NCBI GenBank assembly: GCA_007134115.1
Contig: SLLK01000339.1
Span: 1 to 11,726, forward strand
Length of the DNA: 11,726 nucleotides
Source of the DNA: Gammaproteobacteria bacterium
GTDB taxonomy: Bacteria; Pseudomonadota; Gammaproteobacteria; UBA5335; SLRW01
Reading direction: 5' to 3'
This document shows positions 1 through 7,645 of the stretch, piece by piece. The translations under genes and the position numbers were made by a program. Position 1 is the first letter of the stretch, and the number at the start of each line of letters is the position of its first letter. The notes under the pieces were generated by a model that was not told the DNA's origin, made no database searches, and saw nothing but the letters and a program-made list of their open reading frames with translations.

Positions 1-862
1 GCTGCTCGGTCAGGGCCATCAGGTCGCGATAGTCGGCGTAGGCCTGGTAGAGCTCGAGCATGGTGAATTCAGGGTTGTGCCGCGTGGACACGCCCTCGTT
101 ACGGAAGTTACGGTTGATCTCGTAGACGCGCTCGAAGCCACCCACAACCAGCCGCTTGAGATAGAGCTCCGGCGCCACCCGCAAGTACAGCTGCATATCC
201 AGCGCATTGTGGTGGGTGATGAAGGGACGCGCCTCGGCCCCGCCGGGAATGGGTTGCATCATGGGTGTTTCCACTTCCAGAAACCCCATGCCGTTCATAA
301 AATCGCGAATCAGGTGCAACACCTGTGCCCGCGTACGGAAGACATCCGCCGCCTGCGGGTTGGTGATCAGATCGAGATAACGCTGCCTGTACCGGATTTC
401 CTGGTCGCTGAGGCCATGGAATTTCTCCGGCAGCGGGCGCAATGACTTGACCAGCAAACGCAGGGTGTCCACCCGCACGCTGAGCTCACCGGTGCGCGTG
501 CGAAACAGCGTGCCCGTCGCGCCCACGATATCCCCCACATCCCAGCCCTTGAATGCCTGGTAGACCCCTTCCGGCAACCCATCCCGTTCCAGAAACAACT
601 GGATGGCGCCGGAGCTGTCCTGCAACCGGGCGAAACTGGCCTTGCCCATCACCCGCTTGGCCATCATACGTCCGGCCACACTCACCCGAACCGCGTCGGC
701 CTCCAGCGATTCGTTGCCGCGCTCGGCGTACAGCCCGTGCAGATCGGCGGCCAGCGAATCACGCCGGAAATCATTGGGGAAAGCGTTACCGCTTTCGCGC
801 ACCGCCGCCAGCTTTTCACGCCGCTGGGCGATCAGGCTGTGTTCGTCGTTTTGATCACTCAT
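1..862 (-). CDS. lysS: Lysyl-tRNA synthetase, class II (3' end outside window)
   Basis: This gene encodes the cytosolic enzyme that charges tRNA-Lys with lysine using ATP. The 287 N-terminal codons are visible; the C-terminal part of the catalytic core, with class II motif 3, lies beyond base 1. Residues about 60-145 form the OB-fold anticodon-binding domain (VAGRMMAKRVMGKASFARLQ). The catalytic domain follows, with motif 1 around GFLEVETPMM (193-202) and motif 2 around FERVYEINRNFRNEG (243-257), leading into RHNPEFTMLE. These are hallmark LysS sequences. The start is the ATG at 862, beginning MSDQNDEHSL, with an AGGA ribosome-binding site 6 bases upstream (869-872 on the plus strand). The gene begins only 29 bases after the prfB stop on the same strand. 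This is the prfB-lysS operon order known from E. coli, so it is probably transcribed with prfB. Identification is near certain. Confidence 0.97.
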   Translation of the reverse strand, partial: MSDQNDEHSLIAQRREKLAAVRESGNAFPNDFRRDSLAADLHGLYAERGNESLEADAVRVSVAGRMMAKRVMGKASFARLQDSSGAIQLFLERDGLPEGVYQAFKGWDVGDIVGATGTLFRTRTGELSVRVDTLRLLVKSLRPLPEKFHGLSDQEIRYRQRYLDLITNPQAADVFRTRAQVLHLIRDFMNGMGFLEVETPMMQPIPGGAEARPFITHHNALDMQLYLRVAPELYLKRLVVGGFERVYEINRNFRNEGVSTRHNPEFTMLELYQAYADYRDLMALTEQ

Positions 863-891
863 CCGAATTCCTGTTGTCAGTGCGCCGGGGA

Positions 892-1987
892 CTATAACCC
901 CTGCTTGAGGCTGGCCTCCACGAACGCGTCGAGCTCGCCGTCAAGCACCGCCTGAGTGTTGCCGGTCTCCACACCGGTACGCAAATCCTTGATCCGCGAC
1001 TGATCAAGCACGTAGGAACGAATCTGGCTGCCCCAGCCTATATCCGCCTTGTCATCCGCCTGCGCCTGGGCCACGGAACGCCGTTTCTGCATCTCCAGCT
1101 CATAGAGCTTGGACTTCAGCTGCTTCATGGCCGTCGCGCGATTCTTGTGCTGCGAACGGTCGTTCTGGCACTGCACCACCACGCCTGTGGGTTCATGCGT
1201 AATACGCACAGCCGATTCGGTGGTGTTCACATGCTGACCACCGGCTCCGCTCGCCCGGTACACATCAATGCGCAAGTCCGCCGGGTTAATATCAATGTCC
1301 ACTTCATCGTCCACCTCGGGCGAAACGAACACCGCAGCAAACGAAGTATGCCGGCGATTGCCGGAATCGAAAGGCGATTTGCGCACCAGCCGGTGCACCC
1401 CGGTTTCGGTGCGCAGCCAGCCAAAGGCGTGGTCGCCTTCTACACGGAAAGTGGCGCTTTTTATGCCCGCCGTTTCGCCCGCAGAAAGCTCCACGATCTC
1501 GGTACGGAATCCGCGTTTTTCAGCCCAGCGCAAATACATGCGCAGCAGCATCTCGGCCCAGTCCTGGGCCTCGGTACCGCCCGAACCGGACTGGATGTCG
1601 ACAAATGCCGCCGCGCCATCCATTTCGCCCGAGAACATGCGCTGGAACTCCAGCGCGGCGAGTTGCCGGTCAATGCGCTGCAAATCCGAAGCCAGGCTAT
1701 CGACCGCAGCCGCATCATCCTCACCCACCGCCAGATCCAGCAGTTCGCCGGCATCCTCCAGCTCGGCGCCTGCGGTATCCAGCAGACTCACCACTTCATC
1801 CAGACGCACCCGTTCCCGCCCCAGCTCCTGGGCCCGTTCGGGCTTGTCCCAGACGTCGGGCTGCTCCAGCTCCCTGTCAACTTCGGTCAATCGTTCACGT
1901 TTGCCGGCGAGGTCAAAGATACCCCCTCAGGTCATCCCAACGACCTTGCAGTTCCTGTATATGCTGACGCAATGCATTGACTTCCAT
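892..1987 (-). CDS. prfB: Peptide chain release factor 2, with programmed +1 frameshift
   Basis: RF2 recognises UGA and UAA stop codons in the ribosomal A site and triggers release of the peptide. The gene is in two frames. A 24-codon leader (MEVNALRQ...DDLRGYL) runs from the ATG at 1987 to an in-frame TGA at 1913-1915. Reading then shifts +1 to GAC and continues from 1914 to the TAG at 892-894. The joined product is 364 residues, against 365 in E. coli. The anticodon-like tripeptide SPF is at residues 204-206. The catalytic GGQ is at 249-251 within YRASGAGGQHVN. An Ala stands at residue 245, where E. coli K-12 RF2 has its unusual Thr246. The second-frame ORF has a TTG at 1890 that could be mistaken for the start, but the upstream frame and recoding site show otherwise. 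The gene ends in TAG, which RF1 reads. A GGAG lies about 10 bases before the ATG. lysS follows directly. Confidence 0.97.
1912..1930 (-). promoter_or_regulatory. prfB +1 programmed frameshift site
   Basis: On the minus strand the site reads CTG AGG GGG TAT CTT TGA C. The AGGGGG at 1922-1927 is an internal Shine-Dalgarno-like element placed 3 bases before the slippery CTT (1916-1918). CTT is followed by the TGA stop at 1913-1915 and a C at 1912, a context known to make UGA a poor stop. The element spacing and the encoded LRGYL are the same as in E. coli prfB. In the known mechanism, scarce RF2 makes the ribosome pause at UGA. tRNA-Leu then slips from CUU to UUU, and translation resumes at GAC. 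RF2 thus limits its own synthesis. The mechanism is established for the family; its use here is inferred from the near-identical site. Confidence 0.96.
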
Positions 1988-2028
1988 AATCTGGAATCTC
2001 CGGGGCTGGATTGTTCTGGCAGCGCAGC

Positions 2029-2034
2029 ATTCTA
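2029..2034 (-). promoter_or_regulatory. Possible -10 box of the prfB-lysS promoter
   Basis: The minus strand reads TAGAAT here, five of six bases of the sigma70 -10 consensus. It would give a leader of about 35 bases before the prfB ATG at 1987. No convincing -35 hexamer is seen 16-18 bases upstream (TGCGTG at 17 bases), so this is a weak call from position and sequence alone. Confidence 0.35.
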
Positions 2035-2100
2035 CACGAGGGCCCTGTGCCCACGCACCCTGACCCGTCACCGGGACCCTCCGCTGTACGCGGACATTTG

Positions 2101-2130
2101 TTGCATCGCGCGCGCGCCAGCGGGTAAAGT
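2101..2130 (+). promoter_or_regulatory. Possible promoter for the OmpA-like gene
   Basis: TTGCAT at 2101-2106 and TAAAGT at 2125-2130 are spaced 18 bases apart. They lie about 50 bases before the TTG start at 2183. Both hexamers match sigma70 only partly. The 195-base gap between the divergent prfB and OmpA-like starts must hold promoters for both directions. Nothing else, such as an RNA gene or repeat, was recognised in it. Confidence 0.25.
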
Positions 2131-2182
2131 CGCGTAAGCGCTTGCAGGAGCGAGCTAAAGCGAATAACCGGGGGAAGCCAAG

Positions 2183-3217
2183 TTGAACATACACCGCGGT
2201 CTGGCAGCGCCGCTGTTAGCGGGACTGATGCTGATGGCGTGGGCGGCCGAATCGGTCGCCGACCAGGGCTGGTACCTCTCGCCGGGCGGTCGCCTGGTGG
2301 TTTACGACAGTGATCGCAATGTCAGTCATGATCCGGGTACCGGTTTACAACTGGGCATCGGCTCCAGCATCAACGAACGCCTCAACCTGGAATTTCACCT
2401 CACCGACGACCGCGCGCGGCTGGATGACGGCAGCCTGCTCAAGCAGCGCAGCGCCCGCGTGGATGCGCTGTGGTTTCTTTCCCGTGGTGGCCCCTGGTTA
2501 CCCGACACGATGAGACTGGAACCCTACCTGGTCGCCGGGGCGGGCCATCGCAGCAGCGACATCAGTGGCCAGGATGATCGCCGCGGCAATTTCGCGGAAA
2601 TCGGCGTGGGCACGTTTCTGCGCTTCACCCCCCGCGAGTCCCGCGCCCGCCTGCGTGCTGACATACGGATCGGTCAGGAATGGCTGGACAGCGGCAACGG
2701 TCAGGATGCCGAGACCTTTAACGATATCAGCTTCAATGTGGGCGCCGTCATCCCGCTGGGCGAAGCACCCCCGCCACGCGAACGTCGCGAACGCCCGGCG
2801 CGCGCGGAACGCACCGCGGATTGCCCGGATGCCCCGCCAGGCGTACCCGTGGACGCCGACGGCTGCGAACTGCCGGCCATCCAGAGGCTGGATACAGTGC
2901 GCTTCGACGATGGCTCCACACGTCTCGCCGATGGCGCTCATGAAGAGATTGACCGTATCGGCGAACTGTTTAGTAGCAGCCCGCGCCTGGCAGGTCTGAT
3001 TGCCGCCTACACCGCCGCCGAGATGAGCGACGCCGAGGCCCTGCGCCTCACCCAGCGGCGCGCGGAAGTGGTTCGTGCACAATTGCTGGAGCGCGGCGTG
3101 GCCCCGGAACGCATTGTGGCCCGCGGCTATGGCAAACGCCGGCCACCGGGCGAGCCGGGGGGCGACACCGCGCGCGCGCGTGACGACGGGGTCGAATTGC
3201 ACCTGATTCGCTGGTAG
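2183..3217 (+). CDS. OmpA/OprF-like outer-membrane protein with degenerate peptidoglycan-binding domain
   Basis: The product is 344 residues. Residues 1-26 look like a signal peptide: basic MNIHR, a hydrophobic run (LAAPLLAGLMLMAWAA), then ESVA before DQGW. Residues 27-193 are rich in alternating polar/apolar stretches ending in aromatic residues (YLVAGAG, GVGTFLRF, ISFNVGAVIPLG), as in an 8-strand OmpA-type beta-barrel. Residues 195-213 are a Pro/Arg linker. CPDAPPGVPVDADGC (214-228) is an OprF-like hinge with two Cys that may form a disulfide. Residues 236-344 match the OmpA C-terminal fold (VRFDDGSTRLAD, TQRRAEVVRAQLLERGV, RIVARGYGKRRP). The usual GHTD is AYTA (275-278) and the usual NRRVE is DDGVE. 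Peptidoglycan binding through the conserved Asp is therefore doubtful. The start is a TTG preceded by GGGGGAAG; an internal ATG at 2228 would cut into the signal peptide. The amidase gene follows 40 bases later. Confidence 0.85.
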   Translation: MNIHRGLAAPLLAGLMLMAWAAESVADQGWYLSPGGRLVVYDSDRNVSHDPGTGLQLGIGSSINERLNLEFHLTDDRARLDDGSLLKQRSARVDALWFLSRGGPWLPDTMRLEPYLVAGAGHRSSDISGQDDRRGNFAEIGVGTFLRFTPRESRARLRADIRIGQEWLDSGNGQDAETFNDISFNVGAVIPLGEAPPPRERRERPARAERTADCPDAPPGVPVDADGCELPAIQRLDTVRFDDGSTRLADGAHEEIDRIGELFSSSPRLAGLIAAYTAAEMSDAEALRLTQRRAEVVRAQLLERGVAPERIVARGYGKRRPPGEPGGDTARARDDGVELHLIRW

Positions 3218-3257
3218 GCGCGCCGCAGGGCGCAGGTCCGGCACCGGGATCACCGTC

Positions 3258-4718
3258 ATGGCAACTGATTACGCTACCGCCACCGCCACGCAGTTGCTCG
3301 GCCAGCTGCGTCGGGGCACCCTGAGCAGCACCGATCTGCTGGAACAGTTACTGGCCCGTACGCACCACTACAACCCGCGGATCAATGCCGTGGTCACCCT
3401 GGACGAGGAGCGGGCGCGCCTGGCCGCGCAGCGCATGGACGAACGCGCCCACAGCCGGCACCACGTCGGTGTGCTGCACGGCCTGCCCATGACCGTCAAG
3501 GACACCATGGAAACCGCCGGTGTTCGCACCACCGCCGGCGTCCCTGCCCTGTGCGAGCACGTTCCCGAGCACAACGCCACGGCCGTGCAACGCCTTGAGG
3601 ATGCCGGCGCCGTCATTTTCGGCAAGACCAATACGCCGGCATGGGCCGCCGACCTGCAGACCACCAACGACATATTCGGCACCACGACCAACCCCTGGCA
3701 TGCCGAACATACCTGCGGCGGATCTTCCGGCGGCGCTGCCGCCAGCGTTGCCATGGGCTTCACGCCGCTGGAGCTGGGCAGCGACATCGGCGGCTCACTG
3801 CGTAATCCGGCCCATTACTGCGGCGTCTACAGCCACAAACCCAGCTGGGGCATTGTGCCCGACCGCGGTCATGTTCCCGGCCCGCCAGGCACCCGGGCGC
3901 CCACCGATCTGGCCGTACTGGGTCCTGTGGCGCGCAGTGCGGAGGATCTGGCGCTGGCGCTGGAAGTACTGGCAGGCCCCGGAGACAACGACCGCACCGG
4001 CTGGCAACTGGCGCTGCCCGGCGCCAGGCATGACCGTCTGCAGGACTATCGTGTTGCGGTGTATCTGGATGACGCCTGCGCGCCGGTAGACGCACAAGTC
4101 GGTGATGTACTGTCCAACGCCATGGATCGCCTGGCCGCACATGGCGCTGGCATCGTACAGCAGGCGCCGCCCGTGGCCATGCCCGAAGCACTGGATGTCT
4201 ACCTCCGGCTGTTGTACGCGGTAACCGGCGGCGGCATGCCCCAAAAGGTGCGCGAATCGCTGCGCCAGGTCGCAGCAGCGGCCGACGCCGATGACCAGAG
4301 CTGGCCCACACGCATGGCCCGCTACAGCGTGCTCGATCATGCCGACTGGCTGGTCGCCAGCGAGCTGCGTTATCGCTACCGCGAGCAGTGGCGGGTGTTC
4401 TTCGGCGATTTTGATGTGCTACTTGCGCCGGTCACCGGTGTGACCGCACCACGCCATAATCACGACCCGGATGTAATGCGCCGCCAGATCACCGTCAACG
4501 GCCGTCAACGCAACTACTGGGAACAACTGGCCTGGGTGGGCCCATTGGCCACCCTGCCCGGCCTGCCGGCAACTGTGGCGCCACTGGGACTGGCTGCCAA
4601 TGGCCTGCCGGTGGGCATACAGATCATCGGCCCGTGGCTGGAGGACTACACACCGATTCGCTTCGCCGAACTGATGGCCCCGATCACCGGAGGCTTTACG
4701 CCACCCTCACTGGACTGA
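3258..4718 (+). CDS. Amidase-signature family hydrolase
   Basis: This is a 486-residue enzyme of the amidase signature family, which hydrolyses C-N amide bonds. The Ser-cisSer-Lys triad is visible: Lys81 in LPMTVKDTMETAG, cis-Ser156 in TCGGSSGGAAAS, and nucleophile Ser180 in LGSDIGGSLRNP. The spacings (75 and 24 residues) equal those of FAAH. A C-terminal GLPATVAPLG...GLPVGIQIIGP block is also typical. No signal peptide is seen, so it is probably cytosolic. The length is normal. It is unlikely to be GatA of the tRNA-Gln amidotransferase, because no gatB or gatC is adjacent and the sequence resembles stand-alone amidases. The substrate cannot be told from the sequence. The start is the ATG at 3258, with only a weak GGGAT upstream. 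A small GC hairpin (3220-3233) without a T-run lies between the OmpA-like gene and this one, so co-transcription is plausible. It converges with recJ. Confidence 0.9.
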   Translation: MATDYATATATQLLGQLRRGTLSSTDLLEQLLARTHHYNPRINAVVTLDEERARLAAQRMDERAHSRHHVGVLHGLPMTVKDTMETAGVRTTAGVPALCEHVPEHNATAVQRLEDAGAVIFGKTNTPAWAADLQTTNDIFGTTTNPWHAEHTCGGSSGGAAASVAMGFTPLELGSDIGGSLRNPAHYCGVYSHKPSWGIVPDRGHVPGPPGTRAPTDLAVLGPVARSAEDLALALEVLAGPGDNDRTGWQLALPGARHDRLQDYRVAVYLDDACAPVDAQVGDVLSNAMDRLAAHGAGIVQQAPPVAMPEALDVYLRLLYAVTGGGMPQKVRESLRQVAAAADADDQSWPTRMARYSVLDHADWLVASELRYRYREQWRVFFGDFDVLLAPVTGVTAPRHNHDPDVMRRQITVNGRQRNYWEQLAWVGPLATLPGLPATVAPLGLAANGLPVGIQIIGPWLEDYTPIRFAELMAPITGGFTPPSLD

Positions 4719-4727
4719 CCATCCGTC

Positions 4728-4746
4728 AGGCACGTTCGTGCTTTCT
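4728..4746 (+). terminator. Weak hairpin terminator after the amidase gene
   Basis: AGGCAC and GTGCTT form a 6-bp stem (one G-T pair) around the tetraloop GTTC at 4734-4737, followed by TTTCTC. It starts 10 bases after the amidase stop and its 3' end touches the recJ stop. On the plus strand the short T-rich tail fits an intrinsic terminator, but the stem is short. On the minus strand no T-run follows, so it would not stop recJ transcripts in the same way. Confidence 0.4.
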
Positions 4747-6566
4747 CACTGCCCCTGCATCACGGCATCCAGCGGCCGCACATCCACCACGCGCAATTGC
4801 AGCCGGGGCTCGCCGAAGTAATGATTGGCCTCCGGCACATAAGCCACCCATAGCTGCTCACCTGCGGCTACCGGCCATGACGCCTCGGCGGCCTCACCGT
4901 TTGCCCTTGCCGCCTGGAACCATACCGCCTCATATATTGCCGCCGGTGTCCGCAAGCGCAGACGCAGATGGCTTCCATCGCCCATTCCGCGCAGCGTCAC
5001 CACCTCGAAGCAGCCCTCGAACACCGGCGGCTCGAAGCCGCGGCCGTAAGGCTCCAGCTCGGCCAGCCGCGCGACCAGCGCCAGAGAAGGTTCGTCCGGC
5101 GGCAGTTCGCCGTCGGTCCACAACACCGGCAAGAGCCCCTGAACCCCGATCTGCGCGCGCACTGCATCGTCCCACAGACGGGCAAAAACCGGGCGCGCAG
5201 TTCGCTCCAGTGTCAGGCCGCCAGCCGCAGCATGCCCGCCAAAGGTCTTCAGCACATCGGGCTGCTGTTCACTGACACATTGCAGGGCCTGGCGCACATG
5301 CACACCGGACACGCCGCGCACAGAGCCGGTAAGCAGCGCATCGTGGCCCTGGCGCGGCGACAGGCACACCGCCGGCCGGCCAAAGGCTTCAACCACGCGG
5401 CTGGCGACAATACCGTGCACCCCGGCGTGCCCCTCGGGCAGCCAGATCGTCAGACCCGCCTGGCCGGCCGCCACCTGCTGTGCCGCCTGGGCCAGCGCCT
5501 CACCGCGCAGGCGCTGCTCAATCTGTCGCCGGGTGGTATTATTCTGTTCCAGCAACGCGGCCCATTCGCGCGCCTCGTCCACATCCGCAGCGCGCAGAAA
5601 ATGCACCCCGGCCATGGCCTCATCCAGGCGACCGCGGGCATTGATGCGCGGCCCCACGCCAAAGGCCAGATCGCTGGCGGTAAAATCCCGGGCCCGCTTG
5701 TTCAACACATCGCGCATCGCCTGCCAGCACGGGCGGCTCATCGTGTTGATCCGTTGCAATCCGGCGCGCACCACGGCCCGGTTATTGATACTGCGCCCCA
5801 GGCTGACACAATCCACCACGGTACCCAGCGCCACCAGATCAAGCAGGGTGCCCGGACGCATGGCATCGGCCGCTGGCCAGCCGCGTCTTTGCAGCTCGCG
5901 GCGACAGGCACACACCAGCAGCCAGGCCACCATGCAGCCGGCAATCATGGCGTCCGGGTACTCGCTGTCGGAACGTGCCGGCGACACACAGGCCAGCGCA
6001 CTGGCAGGCGGTCCCTCCACCGGTAACGCGTGATGATCGGTGACGATCACGTCTATGCCCTGCGCGGCCAGGCGCCGTATACGCGGCTCATCCGAACTGC
6101 CGTTATCCGCGGTAATCACCAGCGAGGGCTGTGGCTGGTCTTCGAGAATGGCCGTGGCGACCGGCTCCGACAGACCATAGCCGTCGCGCAACCGGTGACC
6201 GATATAGGAACGCAGCTTTGCCACGGGGTGTCCCAGCCCGGCACCCAGGGCCTCAAACAGCAAGGCATGACTGGCTACCCCGTCCACATCATGATCGGTC
6301 TCAATACCGATCACTTCTCCGGCTTCCACCGCGTCAGCCAGGCGTGCCGCCGCGACCGCCATATCGGGCAGTCCTTCAGGCGGATCCAGGCTGGACAGGG
6401 GCGCTGCCACGACCATCGCGGGCGGGATATCAGCAGGCAACTCACGCGCCGCCAGTACCCGTGCCACCACCGCCTCGAGACGGTCCTGGTCGGGCGCGGC
6501 AGACAGTGCCGCAAGCACGGCGGCATCGGGCCGCCGGCGACGCAATTCAGGCCGGGGAAGCTTCAT
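4746..6566 (-). CDS. recJ: Single-strand DNA exonuclease RecJ (divergent member, DHH family)
   Basis: RecJ degrades single-stranded DNA 5' to 3' in recombination and mismatch or base-excision repair, using two metal ions. The product is 606 residues. The DHH phosphoesterase motifs are in order: DHDVDG (91-96), ITADNGSS (151-158), VIVTDHHA (173-180), LVALGTVVDCVSL (244-256) and GVGPRINARGRL (303-314). The DHHA1 part has EGHAGVHGIVASRVVEAF (378-395) and FGGHAAAGGLTLE (442-454), followed by an OB-like C-terminal domain. All metal-binding Asp/His positions seem present (Asp91, Asp93, Asp154, Asp177, His178, Asp252). Several motifs deviate from E. coli RecJ: DFDADG, NPN and GSGRS become DHDVDG, SPA and TGSVR. 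The ATG at 6566 overlaps the TGA of the preceding gene (ATGA), which decides the start. An open frame continues upstream to 6662 but lies inside the RpfE-like gene. It is the last gene of the alaC operon and converges with the amidase gene. Confidence 0.92.
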   Translation of the reverse strand: MKLPRPELRRRRPDAAVLAALSAAPDQDRLEAVVARVLAARELPADIPPAMVVAAPLSSLDPPEGLPDMAVAAARLADAVEAGEVIGIETDHDVDGVASHALLFEALGAGLGHPVAKLRSYIGHRLRDGYGLSEPVATAILEDQPQPSLVITADNGSSDEPRIRRLAAQGIDVIVTDHHALPVEGPPASALACVSPARSDSEYPDAMIAGCMVAWLLVCACRRELQRRGWPAADAMRPGTLLDLVALGTVVDCVSLGRSINNRAVVRAGLQRINTMSRPCWQAMRDVLNKRARDFTASDLAFGVGPRINARGRLDEAMAGVHFLRAADVDEAREWAALLEQNNTTRRQIEQRLRGEALAQAAQQVAAGQAGLTIWLPEGHAGVHGIVASRVVEAFGRPAVCLSPRQGHDALLTGSVRGVSGVHVRQALQCVSEQQPDVLKTFGGHAAAGGLTLERTARPVFARLWDDAVRAQIGVQGLLPVLWTDGELPPDEPSLALVARLAELEPYGRGFEPPVFEGCFEVVTLRGMGDGSHLRLRLRTPAAIYEAVWFQAARANGEAAEASWPVAAGEQLWVAYVPEANHYFGEPRLQLRVVDVRPLDAVMQGQ

Positions 6567-7612
6567 CCGTCTACCAACCGGACTCCGCGAGAACGCAATC
6601 GCCGCCAGAACCGCCGCAACCCGCGCCGGTCGAGTCGGAACGCGCCGGCGGGTGGCGACCACAGCACCACGGCGTCCAGTCGCCCCTGCCTGATTGCTTT
6701 ATATGCCGACTGCAACCATTCCCGGTCCACCTCCGCCAACGCTGCCTGCCACGCCTCCACATCGCCACGGCATACGGAAGTCCAGACCTGATCCAGCACC
6801 ACAATGGTCTGCCCGGGTGCCAGCGCCTCATCCAGAACATGGCCCGGATGATCCGGCAACGCGCCCGCGACAGCGCCGGCATGCCGGCCGACGCCGCGCC
6901 AGAAGGGGTCGTGAGCCCATACGGCGACAGGTGACCGGGTGGCTGCAGCGGGCTCACCGGCGCCCCATGGCCACAGGCCATTGATCACCGCTTCACCGCG
7001 TTGCTCACGCGCCTGGTTCAGGGGATGCTCGAACAGCCACATCTGCACTTCATTGATTAATGCACGCAGGCGAGCGCCATCCTCGCCGCCGGGCATACAC
7101 GCCGACAGTGCGCTACCAATGGTCTTTGACAAGGGCGTAGTGCGTACCGACAGAGCGTGCCGGGCGCACAGATAGAGGGTAGATGAGGCCGGGGCATGCA
7201 GCGTCCATCCGTCGCTGGCGAACACCTCATTGAAATCCCCGCACAGGCGATGAATCTCGGCGGCGGTCACCGGCTGCACGGCGCCCGGATCGTGGTGGAG
7301 GTCACTGGTGCCGGCCCAGGCATGGACCGGATCAGCACGCAGCACAGTGGCCGCCGCGGGCAAACTGCCATTCTCTCCCAGCAAACTCAACGCAGCGCCC
7401 GGCAATTCGCCCCGGCGAGCCATGCCGAGATCATCGAGCAGAGTGGTTTCCGGCGACCCGTCGTCATCCTGTTGATCGGGGCGATGGCTACCCCGTGACC
7501 ACCACAGCGGCATGGCAGTGAGATCGGGGGGCTCCAGCATGGATGCGGGCACGCCGCGTACCGGGCCCAGCAAACCGGGCACGAACACACAGAGTTCGGT
7601 ATCAGGACGCAT
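6563..7612 (-). CDS. RpfE-like protein (phosphoglycerate mutase/phosphatase-like, function unknown)
   Basis: I recognise this 349-residue protein as related to the RpfE-type family found next to recJ in Xanthomonas. That family is often annotated as phosphoglycerate-mutase-like. The visible family blocks are LRADPVHAWAG (91-101), PLSKTIGSAL (160-169), INEVQMWLFEHPLNQAREQR (186-205) and INGLWPWGAGE (210-220). VWAHDPF (231-237) follows. The first strand, ELCVFVPGLLG (6-16), looks like the start of an alpha/beta fold. The C-terminus is basic (GLRRFWRRLRSRG). I see no full metal-site set of the cofactor-independent mutases, so enzymatic activity is not shown. The ATG at 7612 was chosen although it lacks a clear ribosome-binding site. 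A TTG at 7636, 9 bases after the thrC stop, is an alternative that adds 8 residues. The TGA overlaps the recJ ATG, which suggests translational coupling. In Xanthomonas, rpfE has been linked to virulence-factor production; any such role here is unproven. Confidence 0.78.
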   Translation of the reverse strand: MRPDTELCVFVPGLLGPVRGVPASMLEPPDLTAMPLWWSRGSHRPDQQDDDGSPETTLLDDLGMARRGELPGAALSLLGENGSLPAAATVLRADPVHAWAGTSDLHHDPGAVQPVTAAEIHRLCGDFNEVFASDGWTLHAPASSTLYLCARHALSVRTTPLSKTIGSALSACMPGGEDGARLRALINEVQMWLFEHPLNQAREQRGEAVINGLWPWGAGEPAAATRSPVAVWAHDPFWRGVGRHAGAVAGALPDHPGHVLDEALAPGQTIVVLDQVWTSVCRGDVEAWQAALAEVDREWLQSAYKAIRQGRLDAVVLWSPPAGAFRLDRRGLRRFWRRLRSRGVRLVDG

Positions 7613-7645
7613 CAGCAACCGGACGCGGGCCGGCAAGCGGCACGC

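Noticed and set aside
892..1890. prfB as a disrupted or short gene starting at 1890
   Set aside because: The upstream 24-codon frame plus the intact recoding site gives a full-length 364-residue RF2, so it is neither a pseudogene nor an assembly error.
3220..3233. Hairpin GCGCC-GCAG-GGCGC between the OmpA-like and amidase genes as a terminator
   Set aside because: The stem is only 5 bp and no T-run follows, so it gives no real support for termination between the two genes.
3258..4718. Amidase gene as gatA of the Glu-tRNA-Gln amidotransferase
   Set aside because: No gatB or gatC is adjacent. The catalytic triad is shared by the whole family, and the remaining sequence resembles stand-alone amidases.
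4968..6026. Plus-strand open frame of 352 codons opposite recJ
   Set aside because: The minus strand encodes ordered RecJ motifs over the same bases. The plus frame is His/Gln/Arg-rich and looks like a GC shadow.
6567..6662. N-terminal extension of recJ to 6662
   Set aside because: The 32 extra residues lie inside the RpfE-like gene in another frame. The ATGA overlap and the RecJ-like start MKLPRPELRRR fit 6566 better.
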